Shown here: positions 25,501-32,675 of the stretch, in pieces
Position numbering within the stretch: the stretch's first letter is position 1
Layout: the number at the start of each line of letters is the position of its first letter
From: Eubacterium_B sp034180045
GTDB lineage: Bacteria; Bacillota; Clostridia; Peptostreptococcales; Anaerovoracaceae
Assembly: GCA_034180045.1 (NCBI GenBank)
Contig: JAXFOY010000006.1
Location: 1 to 37,231 of the forward strand
DNA length: 37,231 nt
Direction of reading: 5' to 3'
Position numbers and translations under genes: made by a program
Notes under the pieces: model-generated
Seen by the model: the letters and a program-made list of their open reading frames with translations, nothing else
The model's database searches: none
Told to the model about the DNA's origin: nothing

Positions 25501-26066
25501 TTGTGGTTAAGGCTGACAAGCCGAGCTTGAATATCAGCATGTCAAAGGACGGAATTAATGCGGGAAATGAAATAAAGCTTAAGGACGGAAGCGATACGCA
25601 TTTGATTTACACACAGAAAAAATCAAAGGGTGCAGCGTTAAGCGTGACGGACGGAAATTTTGCAAATTTCGTTGAACCTTATGCAAAGGTGACTGTTGAC
25701 GGTGCTGTTTTGAAACAGGGAAGGGATTACGAGGCGAGAGAGGGCAGTATTATAGTTAATCTGCTGCCGAGCTACCTTGAAAATCTCAAACCGGGGGTAC
25801 ATGTGGTAAGAGTGTATGAAAGAAACGGTTATGCCGAAGGTATAATTGAAATCGCAAAGGCGACCGAGGAAGTAAAACCTGTTGATAATGGTAATAAGGT
25901 AGGAACAAATGTGACTTACGGTGTAGATAATACAGATGTTAATAAGGCAAAAACATCTGTAAACACAGGGGACACAAACAATTATAAGCTATGGATAGGG
26001 CTTGGGGCCGCTGCCGTAGTTGCTGCAATAATCCTAACGATATTAGGTAGAAAGAAAAAGAAATAA
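22524..26066 (+). CDS. B12-riboswitch-controlled giant surface protein with FMN_bind-like and Tp47-like domains
   Basis: A 1180-residue exported protein. In order: signal peptide (about 1-34); an FMN_bind-like domain (about 43-140) ending in DAVTNATIS (118-126), where the usual Gly of the ApbE flavinylation motif is Asn122; a domain resembling the C domain of treponemal Tp47 (about 165-282; NGTYSVDAETDSSMF, later RKRRWYDHTINF); two carboxypeptidase-regulatory/PEGA-like beta domains (about 433-603); a FIVAR-like helical pair (about 693-760); a region starting VTPLDVAYAVHEKL (about 816) vaguely like DUF4430; and a sortase-like SVNTGD (1145-1150) with a membrane helix and KKKK tail. The riboswitch suggests a link to corrinoid capture or use. 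Ligand binding is inferred, not shown. Confidence 0.88.
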   Translation: MERKERKVLKRLCVLMLVPGLIMSNFCFDVMAIAKDEIASDATITGKQVKVEGKEAGLFSYDIRTAAVIENGKFKEIRVTHISETDAVSKTLSETAVKGVNDFLKGKPATFKSVESLDAVTNATISTEAIKSSLMDALGKADAAKTQATENDEKPSEDSIYKADGKLKNGTYSVDAETDSSMFAVTDGKLIVEDDRMEAIITLKGTGFDKIYMGSAKEAASANEEDIIGSMPGITDATESKRTFWNIPVESLDKNIVISARSSRKRRWYDHTINFKSKNIQRISTNLERPSIEQNAQKFMYQNFIDEKIFANNADVITVSQGVNYTVPFFDKDETTEISSIKFKQSSDKNFKLGWHVSNWDIFSTKKRDLHAASTKAFRIKDRSEGDVNFDVKLKIYDANNPKVNRSSIMEDTAPSIGEKLFHIRLKGAPAPVDVNFSVKDVKTGNTIDNPVVKIEAPDGTSVIPNAKGKYTLKVGVKYKLQISAPGYLDKDGNEKISETLRVTSAGTIEKKMLAEKDSKHKVKFRIKDESGQPIKDAKLELTHSASNQKVEADPDGSYTLKDNQEYRYTVSAEGYISKKDIAVKVTEDKDFDISLKSNIKIYKAKFWMYSLATHDEYKGEYKLSVFSKNGEEKNFVEPGKDGKYPLKRDVKYFCEVEIENHYMTKYTELPAVFNGDEEDVEVRVVIDETDDYKLGTAIAGAKEYLEKVKVGEKPSEYPAEAKAELEKELAAAEAVLANQNATSKDKESAMDKLNSAVRICKNKQNFAEIEVKVVTHINTETKYNAAPQVMNLKVRGDECKKYGYQKSGIESRRNVTPLDVAYAVHEKLYGEEFKKNPKKYLTFDYKDGRMFGNGKNVRFFIAVDNKSVELMNLEKKIVPDGATVLISTYPSKEKHTVFLHFKDAPKHIYTGEEIVLHLLGGEIESIINKYDKAQPGYSVTFENTKTKEIVESKSTSDENGELKMIFQTAGTYRITGVGNKDVKSVLIPELEVVVKADKPSLNISMSKDGINAGNEIKLKDGSDTHLIYTQKKSKGAALSVTDGNFANFVEPYAKVTVDGAVLKQGRDYEAREGSIIVNLLPSYLENLKPGVHVVRVYERNGYAEGIIEIAKATEEVKPVDNGNKVGTNVTYGVDNTDVNKAKTSVNTGDTNNYKLWIGLGAAAVVAAIILTILGRKKKK

Positions 26067-26079
26067 ATCAAAATATAAA

Positions 26080-26126
26080 ATCCGTAGATGGAACTAAAAA
26101 TGAATTCTGTCTGCGGATTCTGTTTT
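26080..26126 (+). terminator. Intrinsic terminator of the surface-protein gene
   Basis: AATCCGTAGA (26080-26089) pairs with TCTGCGGATT (26110-26119, one wobble) and is followed by CTGTTTTAT. Confidence 0.75.
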
Positions 26127-26170
26127 ATCTTGATCTTATCTATAGAGGTTTTGCTTCCGGCACTGCCGGT

Positions 26171-26377
26171 TTAATTTGTCCTTCTTTTGTAAATTCCATA
26201 AATCACAACAGGCGTAAACCATATAATAGTTATGCGTATTAAAAATGACGGAAATTCAAACAGCTTCTCCTCAGGAACATCCATCAGACACTCTACAAAT
26301 GTAGCTGTAGAAACCGGCGTGATTATTGCTAAATATGAGGTGAAGAAAGGGCTTTGCCAATCACTTTTTTTAAGCAT
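26171..26377 (-). CDS. Doubtful small membrane protein or gene remnant
   Basis: A 68-codon minus-strand frame starting MLKKSDWQSPFFTSYLA, with two hydrophobic segments (about residues 12-28 and 45-63) and a basic end YKRRTN. The translation looks protein-like, and the hydrophobic pattern continues upstream of the ATG for about ten codons (ILISIVYY) to a stop, with no ribosome-binding site at the ATG. That fits the 3' end of a decayed membrane-protein gene better than an intact one. The rest of 26127-26488 holds nothing else I can identify. Confidence 0.35.
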   Translation of the reverse strand: MLKKSDWQSPFFTSYLAIITPVSTATFVECLMDVPEEKLFEFPSFLIRITIIWFTPVVIYGIYKRRTN

Positions 26378-26488
26378 GTAATATACTATTGATATTAAAA
26401 TAGGTCAAATTCACTCTATGTTTTCCCGGTTTTTGATTATATATGCATATGTACTTAAGCATAATTGAAGATAAAAGAGCTAAAATAA

Positions 26489-26519
26489 TTGACAAATTTC
26501 GAGCGGAATAGCGTATAAT
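26489..26519 (+). promoter_or_regulatory. Promoter of the aminopeptidase gene
   Basis: Consensus TTGACA (26489-26494) and TATAAT (26514-26519) separated by 19 bp, slightly longer than ideal, 37 bp before the start codon. Confidence 0.65.
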
Positions 26520-26556
26520 AATATAAGTACAATCAATAGAGAATTTGGAGGATGAA

Positions 26557-27897
26557 ATGTACGAAAATTCAACGCAGGCGCTTATGAGTTTTTTAGAGAA
26601 GTCTCCTACGCCATTTCATGTTGTGGCAAACATGAGGTCGAGGTTTAAGGAGCTCGGATATGAGGAACTCTATGAAGGCAATCGCTGGGATTTGAAGGAA
26701 GGCGGCAGATACTTTGTGGTGAGAAATGAATCTTCATTTATCGCATTCAGGGTGCCGGCATCAGGTTTTAGAGGATTCCAGATTGCTTCAGCGCATACTG
26801 ACTCTCCTTGTTTCAAGATTAAGGGTGAGAAGCCTGAGATTGAAGAAGGGGATACTTATGTCAAACTGAATGTGGAGGGCTACGGAGGTATGCTCATGGC
26901 TCCTTGGTTTGACAGACCGCTTTCTGTTGCAGGGAGGGTAATTGTAAAAGAAAAATCTACGAAAAATAACGATGTCGTAAGATTGCTTACCAGGCTTATT
27001 GATGTAGAGCGTGATCTTTTGATGATTCCGAATCTTGCTATTCACATGAACCGAAAAGCAAATGACGGGATTGCCTACAATGTGCAAAAAGATCTTCTGC
27101 CTCTGTTTGGGGAAATTGAATCAAAGGGTGACTTCATGAAGCTGATAGCACAGTCGGCAGGAGTTTCGGAGGATGAGATAATAAGCAGTGATCTTTATCT
27201 GTATAGCCGCACAAAACCGACTGTTTGGGGCGGACGAAATGAGTTTGTATCGGCACCGCGTCTTGACGATTTGCAGTGTACCTTTTCCATTATGCAGGCA
27301 TTTTCGGATGCCGAGGATAATTGTGCGGCGGTAACCGTTTTTGCAGCCTTTGACAACGAGGAAGTTGGAAGCGGAACCAAACAGGGGGCGGATTCGACAT
27401 TTTTGAGAGATGTGTTGGAGCGAATAGGAGAGGCGTTTGATATGACAAGAGCGGAAATTGCCGCAGCTATCGCTTCCGGTTTTATGGTTTCGGCGGATAA
27501 TGCGCATGCAGTGCATCCTAATGCAGCCGAAAAAACCGACCCTGTGAACAAGCCGAAGATGAACAAGGGAATAGTAATCAAGTATAATGCAAATCAAAAA
27601 TACACGACTGATGCGGTATCAGCTGCGGTGTTTAAGCAGATTTGTGATAGAGCTGAGGTTCCTTATCAAGAATTTGTGAACAGGTCGGATATGCCGGGCG
27701 GTTCCACTTTGGGCAATATTTCAAATGCGCATGTATCGCTGAATTCAGTTGATATCGGTTTGGCGCAGCTTGCTATGCATTCGCCGTATGAAACCGCCGG
27801 AGTAAGAGATACGGAATATTTGATTAGAGCGCTAAAATGTTTCTTTGAGGCTCACATAGCAGATGAGGGCTGCGGGAAATATTTGCTCAATTTATGA
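26557..27897 (+). CDS. M18-family aminopeptidase
   Basis: A cytoplasmic metallo-aminopeptidase of the aspartyl aminopeptidase (M18) family, which removes N-terminal residues from peptides. Motifs in order: FLEKSPTPFHVVANM at the start, SAHTDSPCFKIK with the first metal ligand, FDNEEVGSGTKQGADS with the catalytic glutamates, VSADNAHAVHPNAAEKTDPVN, and the C-terminal MPGGSTLGNISNAHV and AMHSPYETAGVRDTEYL with the last histidine ligand. The product is 446 residues from ATG 26557, which follows TTTGGAGG at proper spacing; an upstream in-frame TTG overlaps that site and is unlikely. It is a single-gene unit with its own promoter. Peptide use fits an amino-acid-fermenting lifestyle. Confidence 0.95.
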   Translation: MYENSTQALMSFLEKSPTPFHVVANMRSRFKELGYEELYEGNRWDLKEGGRYFVVRNESSFIAFRVPASGFRGFQIASAHTDSPCFKIKGEKPEIEEGDTYVKLNVEGYGGMLMAPWFDRPLSVAGRVIVKEKSTKNNDVVRLLTRLIDVERDLLMIPNLAIHMNRKANDGIAYNVQKDLLPLFGEIESKGDFMKLIAQSAGVSEDEIISSDLYLYSRTKPTVWGGRNEFVSAPRLDDLQCTFSIMQAFSDAEDNCAAVTVFAAFDNEEVGSGTKQGADSTFLRDVLERIGEAFDMTRAEIAAAIASGFMVSADNAHAVHPNAAEKTDPVNKPKMNKGIVIKYNANQKYTTDAVSAAVFKQICDRAEVPYQEFVNRSDMPGGSTLGNISNAHVSLNSVDIGLAQLAMHSPYETAGVRDTEYLIRALKCFFEAHIADEGCGKYLLNL

Positions 27898-28043
27898 TTT
27901 TAATGTAAGCTCATAAATACTCGTAAAAAAATAATATAATATATTATATAGATAAAATATATAGGTCAAATGGTTTGATGAGAGAAGCAATCGGGCTTCG
28001 AAACTTAATATGATTTTTGTGGTTTTTATAGGAGGGTTCAAAT

Positions 28044-29612
28044 ATGGAAACTAATGGACTGGAGAATATAGGTATTATTAATACCAAGGCGGTATATCGC
28101 AATCTGTCACCTGCGGAACTGACCGAGCATGCTTTGAGACGTGGGGAAGGTAAGCTTTCAAATACGGGCGCGCTGGTTGTGAAGACAGGAAAGTATACAG
28201 GCAGAAGTGCAAAGGATAAATTTATCGTCGATACTCCAGCTGTTCATGCTGAAATTGCCTGGGGCGCGGTTAATCGCCCTATAGAAAAAGAAAAATTTGA
28301 AGCGATAAAGGCAAAGGTTATAGCGTATTTACAAGGTAAAGAAGTATTTATTTTTGACGGTTTTGCGGGTGCTGACCCTAAATATAGACAAGCTATCAGG
28401 GTTGTCAATGAACTTGCATCCCAAAATCTATTCATACATCAGTTGCTGAGGCGTCCGTCACCGGAGCAGCTTAAAGATTTCACCCAGGACTATACTATCA
28501 TTGCAGCACCCGGGTTCAAATGTATACCGGAGGTAGACGGAACAAATTCTGAAGCCGCAATTATAGTGGACTATGAGGCTCGTGAAGTCGTTATTTGCGG
28601 AACATATTACTCAGGGGAAATAAAGAAATCCGTATTTTCAATTATGAACTACGTGCTTCCGAAGATGGGTGTATTTCCAATGCACTGCTCGGCAAATGTA
28701 GGAAAAGATAATGACAGCGCGGTTTTCTTCGGCCTTTCGGGCACAGGAAAAACAACGCTTTCTGCCGATGCTGACAGGAACCTTATCGGAGATGACGAGC
28801 ACGGCTGGTCCGATGATTCGATATTTAATTTTGAGGGTGGATGCTACGCTAAGTGCATCAATTTATCTGCTGAAGGGGAACCTGAGATTTTTAATGCGAT
28901 TAAGTTCGGCTCTCTTGTTGAAAATGTGGTCATGGACGAAAACAGCAGGGAATTTGACTTCTTTGACGACTCGCTTGCAGTTAACTCAAGAGTCGGATAT
29001 CCGATAGAGTATATACCGAATGCGGAACTTTCCGGGATGAGTGCAAGTGTACCTAAAACAGTTATATTTTTGACAGCGGATGCCTACGGTGTTATTCCGC
29101 CTATTTCAAAGCTTAATAAAAATCAGGCAATGTACTACTTTGTTTCAGGATTCACGTCAAAGGTTGCCGGTACGGAAATCGGTGTTGTTGAACCGGTACC
29201 TACTTTTTCCGCATGTTTCGGGGAACCTTTCTTGCCGCTTGACCCGTCAGTATATGCAAATATGCTTGCCGAAAAAGTGGAAAAGTCAGGTGCCAACGTA
29301 TATCTGATAAATACGGGAAGAAACGGGACAGGAAAGAGAATGAAGCTCGCTTATACAAGAGCTATGGTGACGGCAGCTCTTACCGGTGAAATTGAAAAAT
29401 CAGACTTTGTCATAGACGAAACTTTTGGCGTTGCAGTGCCTACTTCAATTGAAGGAGTTCCTTCCGAGCTTTTGATTCCGGCAAATACTTGGGAAGACAA
29501 GCAGGCTTATGAAGCAAGCTGTCGTAAACTTGCTTCAAGTTTTATTGATAATTTCAAAAAGCATACTAAAGTAGATGCTGCTGTTGTAGCGGCAGGCCCT
29601 AAGATTAAGTAG
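28044..29612 (+). CDS. pckA: Phosphoenolpyruvate carboxykinase (ATP)
   Basis: Converts oxaloacetate and ATP to PEP, CO2 and ADP; in fermenters it may run in reverse to form ATP. The substrate loop TGRSAKDKF, the kinase-1a P-loop GLSGTGKTTLSAD (about residues 230-242), the kinase-2 motif IGDDEHGW, and the adenine-binding LINTGRNGTGKRM are all present. At 522 residues it has the standard length for the ATP class. The ribosome-binding site is AGGAGGG. The upstream 146 bp is very AT-rich and includes the palindrome ATATAATATATTATAT (27934-27949) in the promoter region. With fbp it supports gluconeogenesis. Confidence 0.97.
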   Translation: METNGLENIGIINTKAVYRNLSPAELTEHALRRGEGKLSNTGALVVKTGKYTGRSAKDKFIVDTPAVHAEIAWGAVNRPIEKEKFEAIKAKVIAYLQGKEVFIFDGFAGADPKYRQAIRVVNELASQNLFIHQLLRRPSPEQLKDFTQDYTIIAAPGFKCIPEVDGTNSEAAIIVDYEAREVVICGTYYSGEIKKSVFSIMNYVLPKMGVFPMHCSANVGKDNDSAVFFGLSGTGKTTLSADADRNLIGDDEHGWSDDSIFNFEGGCYAKCINLSAEGEPEIFNAIKFGSLVENVVMDENSREFDFFDDSLAVNSRVGYPIEYIPNAELSGMSASVPKTVIFLTADAYGVIPPISKLNKNQAMYYFVSGFTSKVAGTEIGVVEPVPTFSACFGEPFLPLDPSVYANMLAEKVEKSGANVYLINTGRNGTGKRMKLAYTRAMVTAALTGEIEKSDFVIDETFGVAVPTSIEGVPSELLIPANTWEDKQAYEASCRKLASSFIDNFKKHTKVDAAVVAAGPKIK

Positions 29613-29627
29613 AAAAACATGGAATTT

Positions 29628-29665
29628 AAGCCATATTCTTAGCAATGAGAGTATGGCTTTACTTA
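29628..29665 (+). terminator. Terminator of pckA
   Basis: AAGCCATATTCT (29628-29639) pairs with AGAGTATGGCTT (29648-29659, one G-U) and is followed by a short T-containing tail. Confidence 0.7.
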
Positions 29666-29717
29666 TAGCCTTAGCTAAAATGATAATTTTGATGAAACGT
29701 AAAGGTAGTAACACTTG

Positions 29718-29906
29718 ATGAGAAAACATACTACGTGGACTATCATAATGGCAACACTAACAGTTATTTATGTAGTTTTGATTCATGTATATGTAAGCAG
29801 AAATGATGCGCATGGACATCTTTCTTTGCTATATCTATCGCTTCACTTCGGATGTGTAATTCCGTGCGGTCTTATGGCTGTCCGTATAATTATGTTTGTA
29901 GAGTAG
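29718..29906 (+). CDS. Small two-helix membrane protein
   Basis: A 62-residue protein starting MRKHTTWTIIMATL, with two hydrophobic helices (about residues 7-25 and 39-61) joined by a short polar loop SRNDAHGH. AAAGGTAG (29701-29708) gives a fair ribosome-binding site for the ATG at 29718. No family recognised. It follows the pckA terminator by about 50 bp and may be transcribed separately or by read-through. The following 265 bp carry no gene; only the promoter of the next gene is clear. Confidence 0.55.
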   Translation: MRKHTTWTIIMATLTVIYVVLIHVYVSRNDAHGHLSLLYLSLHFGCVIPCGLMAVRIIMFVE

Positions 29907-30094
29907 GTGGTATGGGAGTGGTTTTATAAGAAGTTCGGCAGTTATATATATTCTCGACCTTTTACATACCCCATCATATTTTTCACTCATCTTTTACTTT
30001 TCGGCAATTGCAGCCGGAACAGTTAATAAGTTTAGGTAGTTTCGTATTGCATAAATGACAAATTTTGTCGTAAGCATTGGGGAAAAGGGGCGGA

Positions 30095-30123
30095 TTGAGT
30101 ACAACATATAAAAATGATATAAT
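30095..30123 (+). promoter_or_regulatory. Promoter of the rubredoxin-GltS fusion gene
   Basis: TTGAGT (30095-30100), a 17-bp spacer and TATAAT (30118-30123), 48 bp before the start codon. Confidence 0.6.
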
Positions 30124-30171
30124 AATATAGTGTTATGAAGTGATAATCAAAACAGATGGGGAGGCAGAGCA

Positions 30172-31602
30172 ATGGCAGTTTATAGATGTGTTGTATGCGG
30201 ATATATATTCGATGAGGAAAAGGAAGGCAAAAGCTTCGATGAACTTGAAGTCTGTCCTGTTTGCAAGCAGGGAAAATCAAAGTTTGAGCTTGTAGAAACC
30301 GAAACCGCCGAAAGTAAATCCGAAAAATTAAAGGCGACAAAACAGGAGAACAAAGAGGCTGACTTGTCGGAGAACGAATATCCGGAATATGACAAGACTT
30401 ATATGAGAATCGATAAAAAGTGCCGTTATATGAGTGAAATTCACGAGATGGCGGTTTCAGGAAAGTCGATAAGTGCAGCCATGGGCACACAGATGCCAAT
30501 GCCCGGATGGGATGATATTTTGCTGATGGGGGCGCAGCTTGACCCTATGCCACTAAATGATGAAGATGAGGTTGACACTATGGTGGTAATAGGGAAAAAT
30601 GCTAAAAAGCCACTCATAATTGAAAATCCGATTTATATTTCACATATGTCGTTTGGAGCTTTATCAAAGGAAACGAAGGTTGCACTTGCAGCGGGGAGCA
30701 AGCTTGGAAAATCCGCAATGTGCAGCGGCGAAGGTGGAATGCTGCCCGAGGAATTTGATGCCGCAGCCAAATATATATTCGAATATATACCTAATAAATA
30801 TAGTGTGACTGATGAAAATTTACGGAAAGTCGATGCGATAGAAATTAAAATAGGTCAAGGAACAAAACCGGGTATGGGAGGTCATCTGCCGGGAGATAAG
30901 GTTACTCCGGAAATCGCTGCTATGAGAGATAAGAAGGTCGGCGAAGATATAAAGAGCCCATCGAAGTTTCCGGGTGTAAACACAAAGGACGATTTGAAGG
31001 CGCTTGTGAGCGAACTGAGAGCTCGCTCGGATGGACGCCCTATAGGTATAAAGCTTGCAGCCGGTAGAATCGAGAAAGACATGGCATTTGCCGCTTATGC
31101 AGAGCCTGATTTTATTACAATAGACGGAAGGGGCGGCGCTACAGCCTCAAGTCCGTTCTTTCTGCGTGAAGCTACAAGCGTTCCTACGGTGTTTGCCTTA
31201 CACCGCGCACGAAAATTTCTTGACAGTATAAATTCAGATATCAGTCTTATTATAACCGGCGGACTTAGGGTATCTGCGGATTTTGCAAAAGCTATTGCCA
31301 TGGGAGCTGATGCTGTTGCTGTTGCAAGCTCAGCCTTAATAGCAGCTGCTTGCCAGCAGTACAGAATATGTGATTCGGGTAATTGTCCTGTAGGAATTGC
31401 AACCCAAGATCCGAAGCTGCGAGCAAGGTTAAATGGTGAAGCCGCTGCCAAGAGGGTGGGAAACTTCTTGAACGTTTCACTTGAAGAACTAAAAAGCTTT
31501 GCCCGCATAACGGGACATAAAAGACTGAGTGATTTGAACACCGGTGATTTATGTACAACAAGTCTTGAAATCTCCACGCACACAGATATAGAACATGTGT
31601 AA
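30172..31602 (+). CDS. Glutamate-synthase FMN-domain protein with N-terminal rubredoxin-like module
   Basis: A 476-residue flavoprotein. Residues 1-40 form a rubredoxin-like iron site: YRCVVCGYIFDEE (Cys6, Cys9) and EVCPVCKQG (Cys28, Cys31). After a charged linker, the rest is the glutamate-synthase central/FMN barrel: ISHMSFGALSKETKVALAAG, GEGGMLPEE, EIKIGQGTKPGMGGHLPG, TIDGRGGATASSPFF, and a three-cysteine CQQYRICDSGNC cluster (Cys393, Cys399, Cys404) that normally binds 3Fe-4S. The amidotransferase domain of true GltB is absent, so it may be an ammonia-dependent or unrelated oxidoreductase. The rubredoxin domain probably feeds electrons to the FMN. It is a single gene with its own promoter and a GGGGAGG ribosome-binding site. 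Confidence 0.9.
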   Translation: MAVYRCVVCGYIFDEEKEGKSFDELEVCPVCKQGKSKFELVETETAESKSEKLKATKQENKEADLSENEYPEYDKTYMRIDKKCRYMSEIHEMAVSGKSISAAMGTQMPMPGWDDILLMGAQLDPMPLNDEDEVDTMVVIGKNAKKPLIIENPIYISHMSFGALSKETKVALAAGSKLGKSAMCSGEGGMLPEEFDAAAKYIFEYIPNKYSVTDENLRKVDAIEIKIGQGTKPGMGGHLPGDKVTPEIAAMRDKKVGEDIKSPSKFPGVNTKDDLKALVSELRARSDGRPIGIKLAAGRIEKDMAFAAYAEPDFITIDGRGGATASSPFFLREATSVPTVFALHRARKFLDSINSDISLIITGGLRVSADFAKAIAMGADAVAVASSALIAAACQQYRICDSGNCPVGIATQDPKLRARLNGEAAAKRVGNFLNVSLEELKSFARITGHKRLSDLNTGDLCTTSLEISTHTDIEHV

Positions 31603-31683
31603 AATACAAATACTACATAATTTAGAAATCGTAAGCGCAAGAAAACGTAGGTAAAAACTACATGCGATGATTTGGGCATTTTA

Positions 31684-32478
31684 TTATTTGCGATATTGAC
31701 GAGGCGTTAAACCTGAGTGTTTCTTGAACATTTCGGTAAATGCACTCGTCTTTTTGTATCCCAATAAATGTGCAATTTCGGAAATATTTTTCCTCGTATG
31801 AGAGAGCATATGGCAGGCGGCTTGAAATCTTTTTTGAGTTTTATAATCCCTTATAGTAGTATTGTATACAGCCTTAAAGCTGTATTTTAATTTTGAGGCG
31901 CTCATGCATGCCATTGATGCCAGATATTCCAGTTTCAAATTCTCATCAAGGTGAGTATCTATATATCTTGCAATATCTACAATCACGTCAATATCTTCAG
32001 AGTTCAACGCGGAAGGGCGCATAAGCGAATTGGTCATCAAGTGTTTTTCATGAATTATAAGCAGAATCATTTCATTAAGTTTGCTTTCGTAAAACATGTC
32101 TGCACATAGACCTGTTCCATCGTATTTTATAATTTGTTTTAATATGGCTATCGTTAGCTCGGAGTTATCTACTATCTGAGGAATATTTAGTTTTTCTATC
32201 TTTTTTTCGTGAATTACGGCAAACTTTTCGTTAATATACTGGATATATTTATTTGTCAATATAATGACAAGTATAGATTTGCCTGAACTAGCGTAACTGA
32301 AGATTACACCGTCTTCATGTTGATAATGCTTTATATCCTCTTCTCTCAAAGGATAATTAAAGAATATTATTGCAGCAAAGTTTTGAATGTAGTGGATATT
32401 ATGTGTAAAACTTTTTGTTTCATTGTTGTTGCGATTTTGCAAATCCGAGACAAATTTTCTTATATTGTTATATTTCAT
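31684..32478 (-). CDS. AraC-family transcriptional regulator
   Basis: A 264-residue regulator. The C-terminal 100 residues are two AraC helix-turn-helices: LKLEYLASMACMSASKLKYS, then FKAVYNTTIRDYKTQKR, then ISEIAHLLGYKKTSAFTEMF and KKHSGLTPRQYRK. The N-terminal ~150 residues are a ligand-sensing domain without recognisable family motifs. It is divergent from the triple-FMN_bind protein gene, so that operon is the likely target. The ribosome-binding site AGAGGTG is clear. A 13-bp palindrome overlaps its putative -10 box. Confidence 0.92.
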   Translation of the reverse strand: MKYNNIRKFVSDLQNRNNNETKSFTHNIHYIQNFAAIIFFNYPLREEDIKHYQHEDGVIFSYASSGKSILVIILTNKYIQYINEKFAVIHEKKIEKLNIPQIVDNSELTIAILKQIIKYDGTGLCADMFYESKLNEMILLIIHEKHLMTNSLMRPSALNSEDIDVIVDIARYIDTHLDENLKLEYLASMACMSASKLKYSFKAVYNTTIRDYKTQKRFQAACHMLSHTRKNISEIAHLLGYKKTSAFTEMFKKHSGLTPRQYRK

Positions 32479-32537
32479 AATGCACCTCTTTCGGGTAAAA
32501 AAACTCCCTTAACGGATAAATCTATATATGATGTATT

Positions 32538-32550
32538 GTGTATTATACAC
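32538..32550. promoter_or_regulatory. Palindrome over the AraC promoter
   Basis: A perfect 13-bp palindrome GTGTAT-T-ATACAC. Its centre overlaps a minus-strand TATAAT (32542-32547) that is a plausible -10 for the AraC gene. The inner 11 bp, TGTATTATACA, are identical to a palindrome upstream of the carrier operon (14023-14033). Confidence 0.45.
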
Positions 32551-32675
32551 ATTAGTCTGTACAATCAAGTATGGTTTGTTAGTGGCAGCTAACCTGCCTA
32601 TGTAATATTATCATAAAAAGTGGTTATATTGCTAGTGTAAATAATTACATTTTAATCATGAAGGGAGAAAACAAG

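Noticed and set aside
31095..31679. A 194-codon minus-strand frame over the end of the GltS-domain gene
   Set aside because: It is antisense to conserved FMN and Fe-S motifs, and the composition is typical of a shadow frame.
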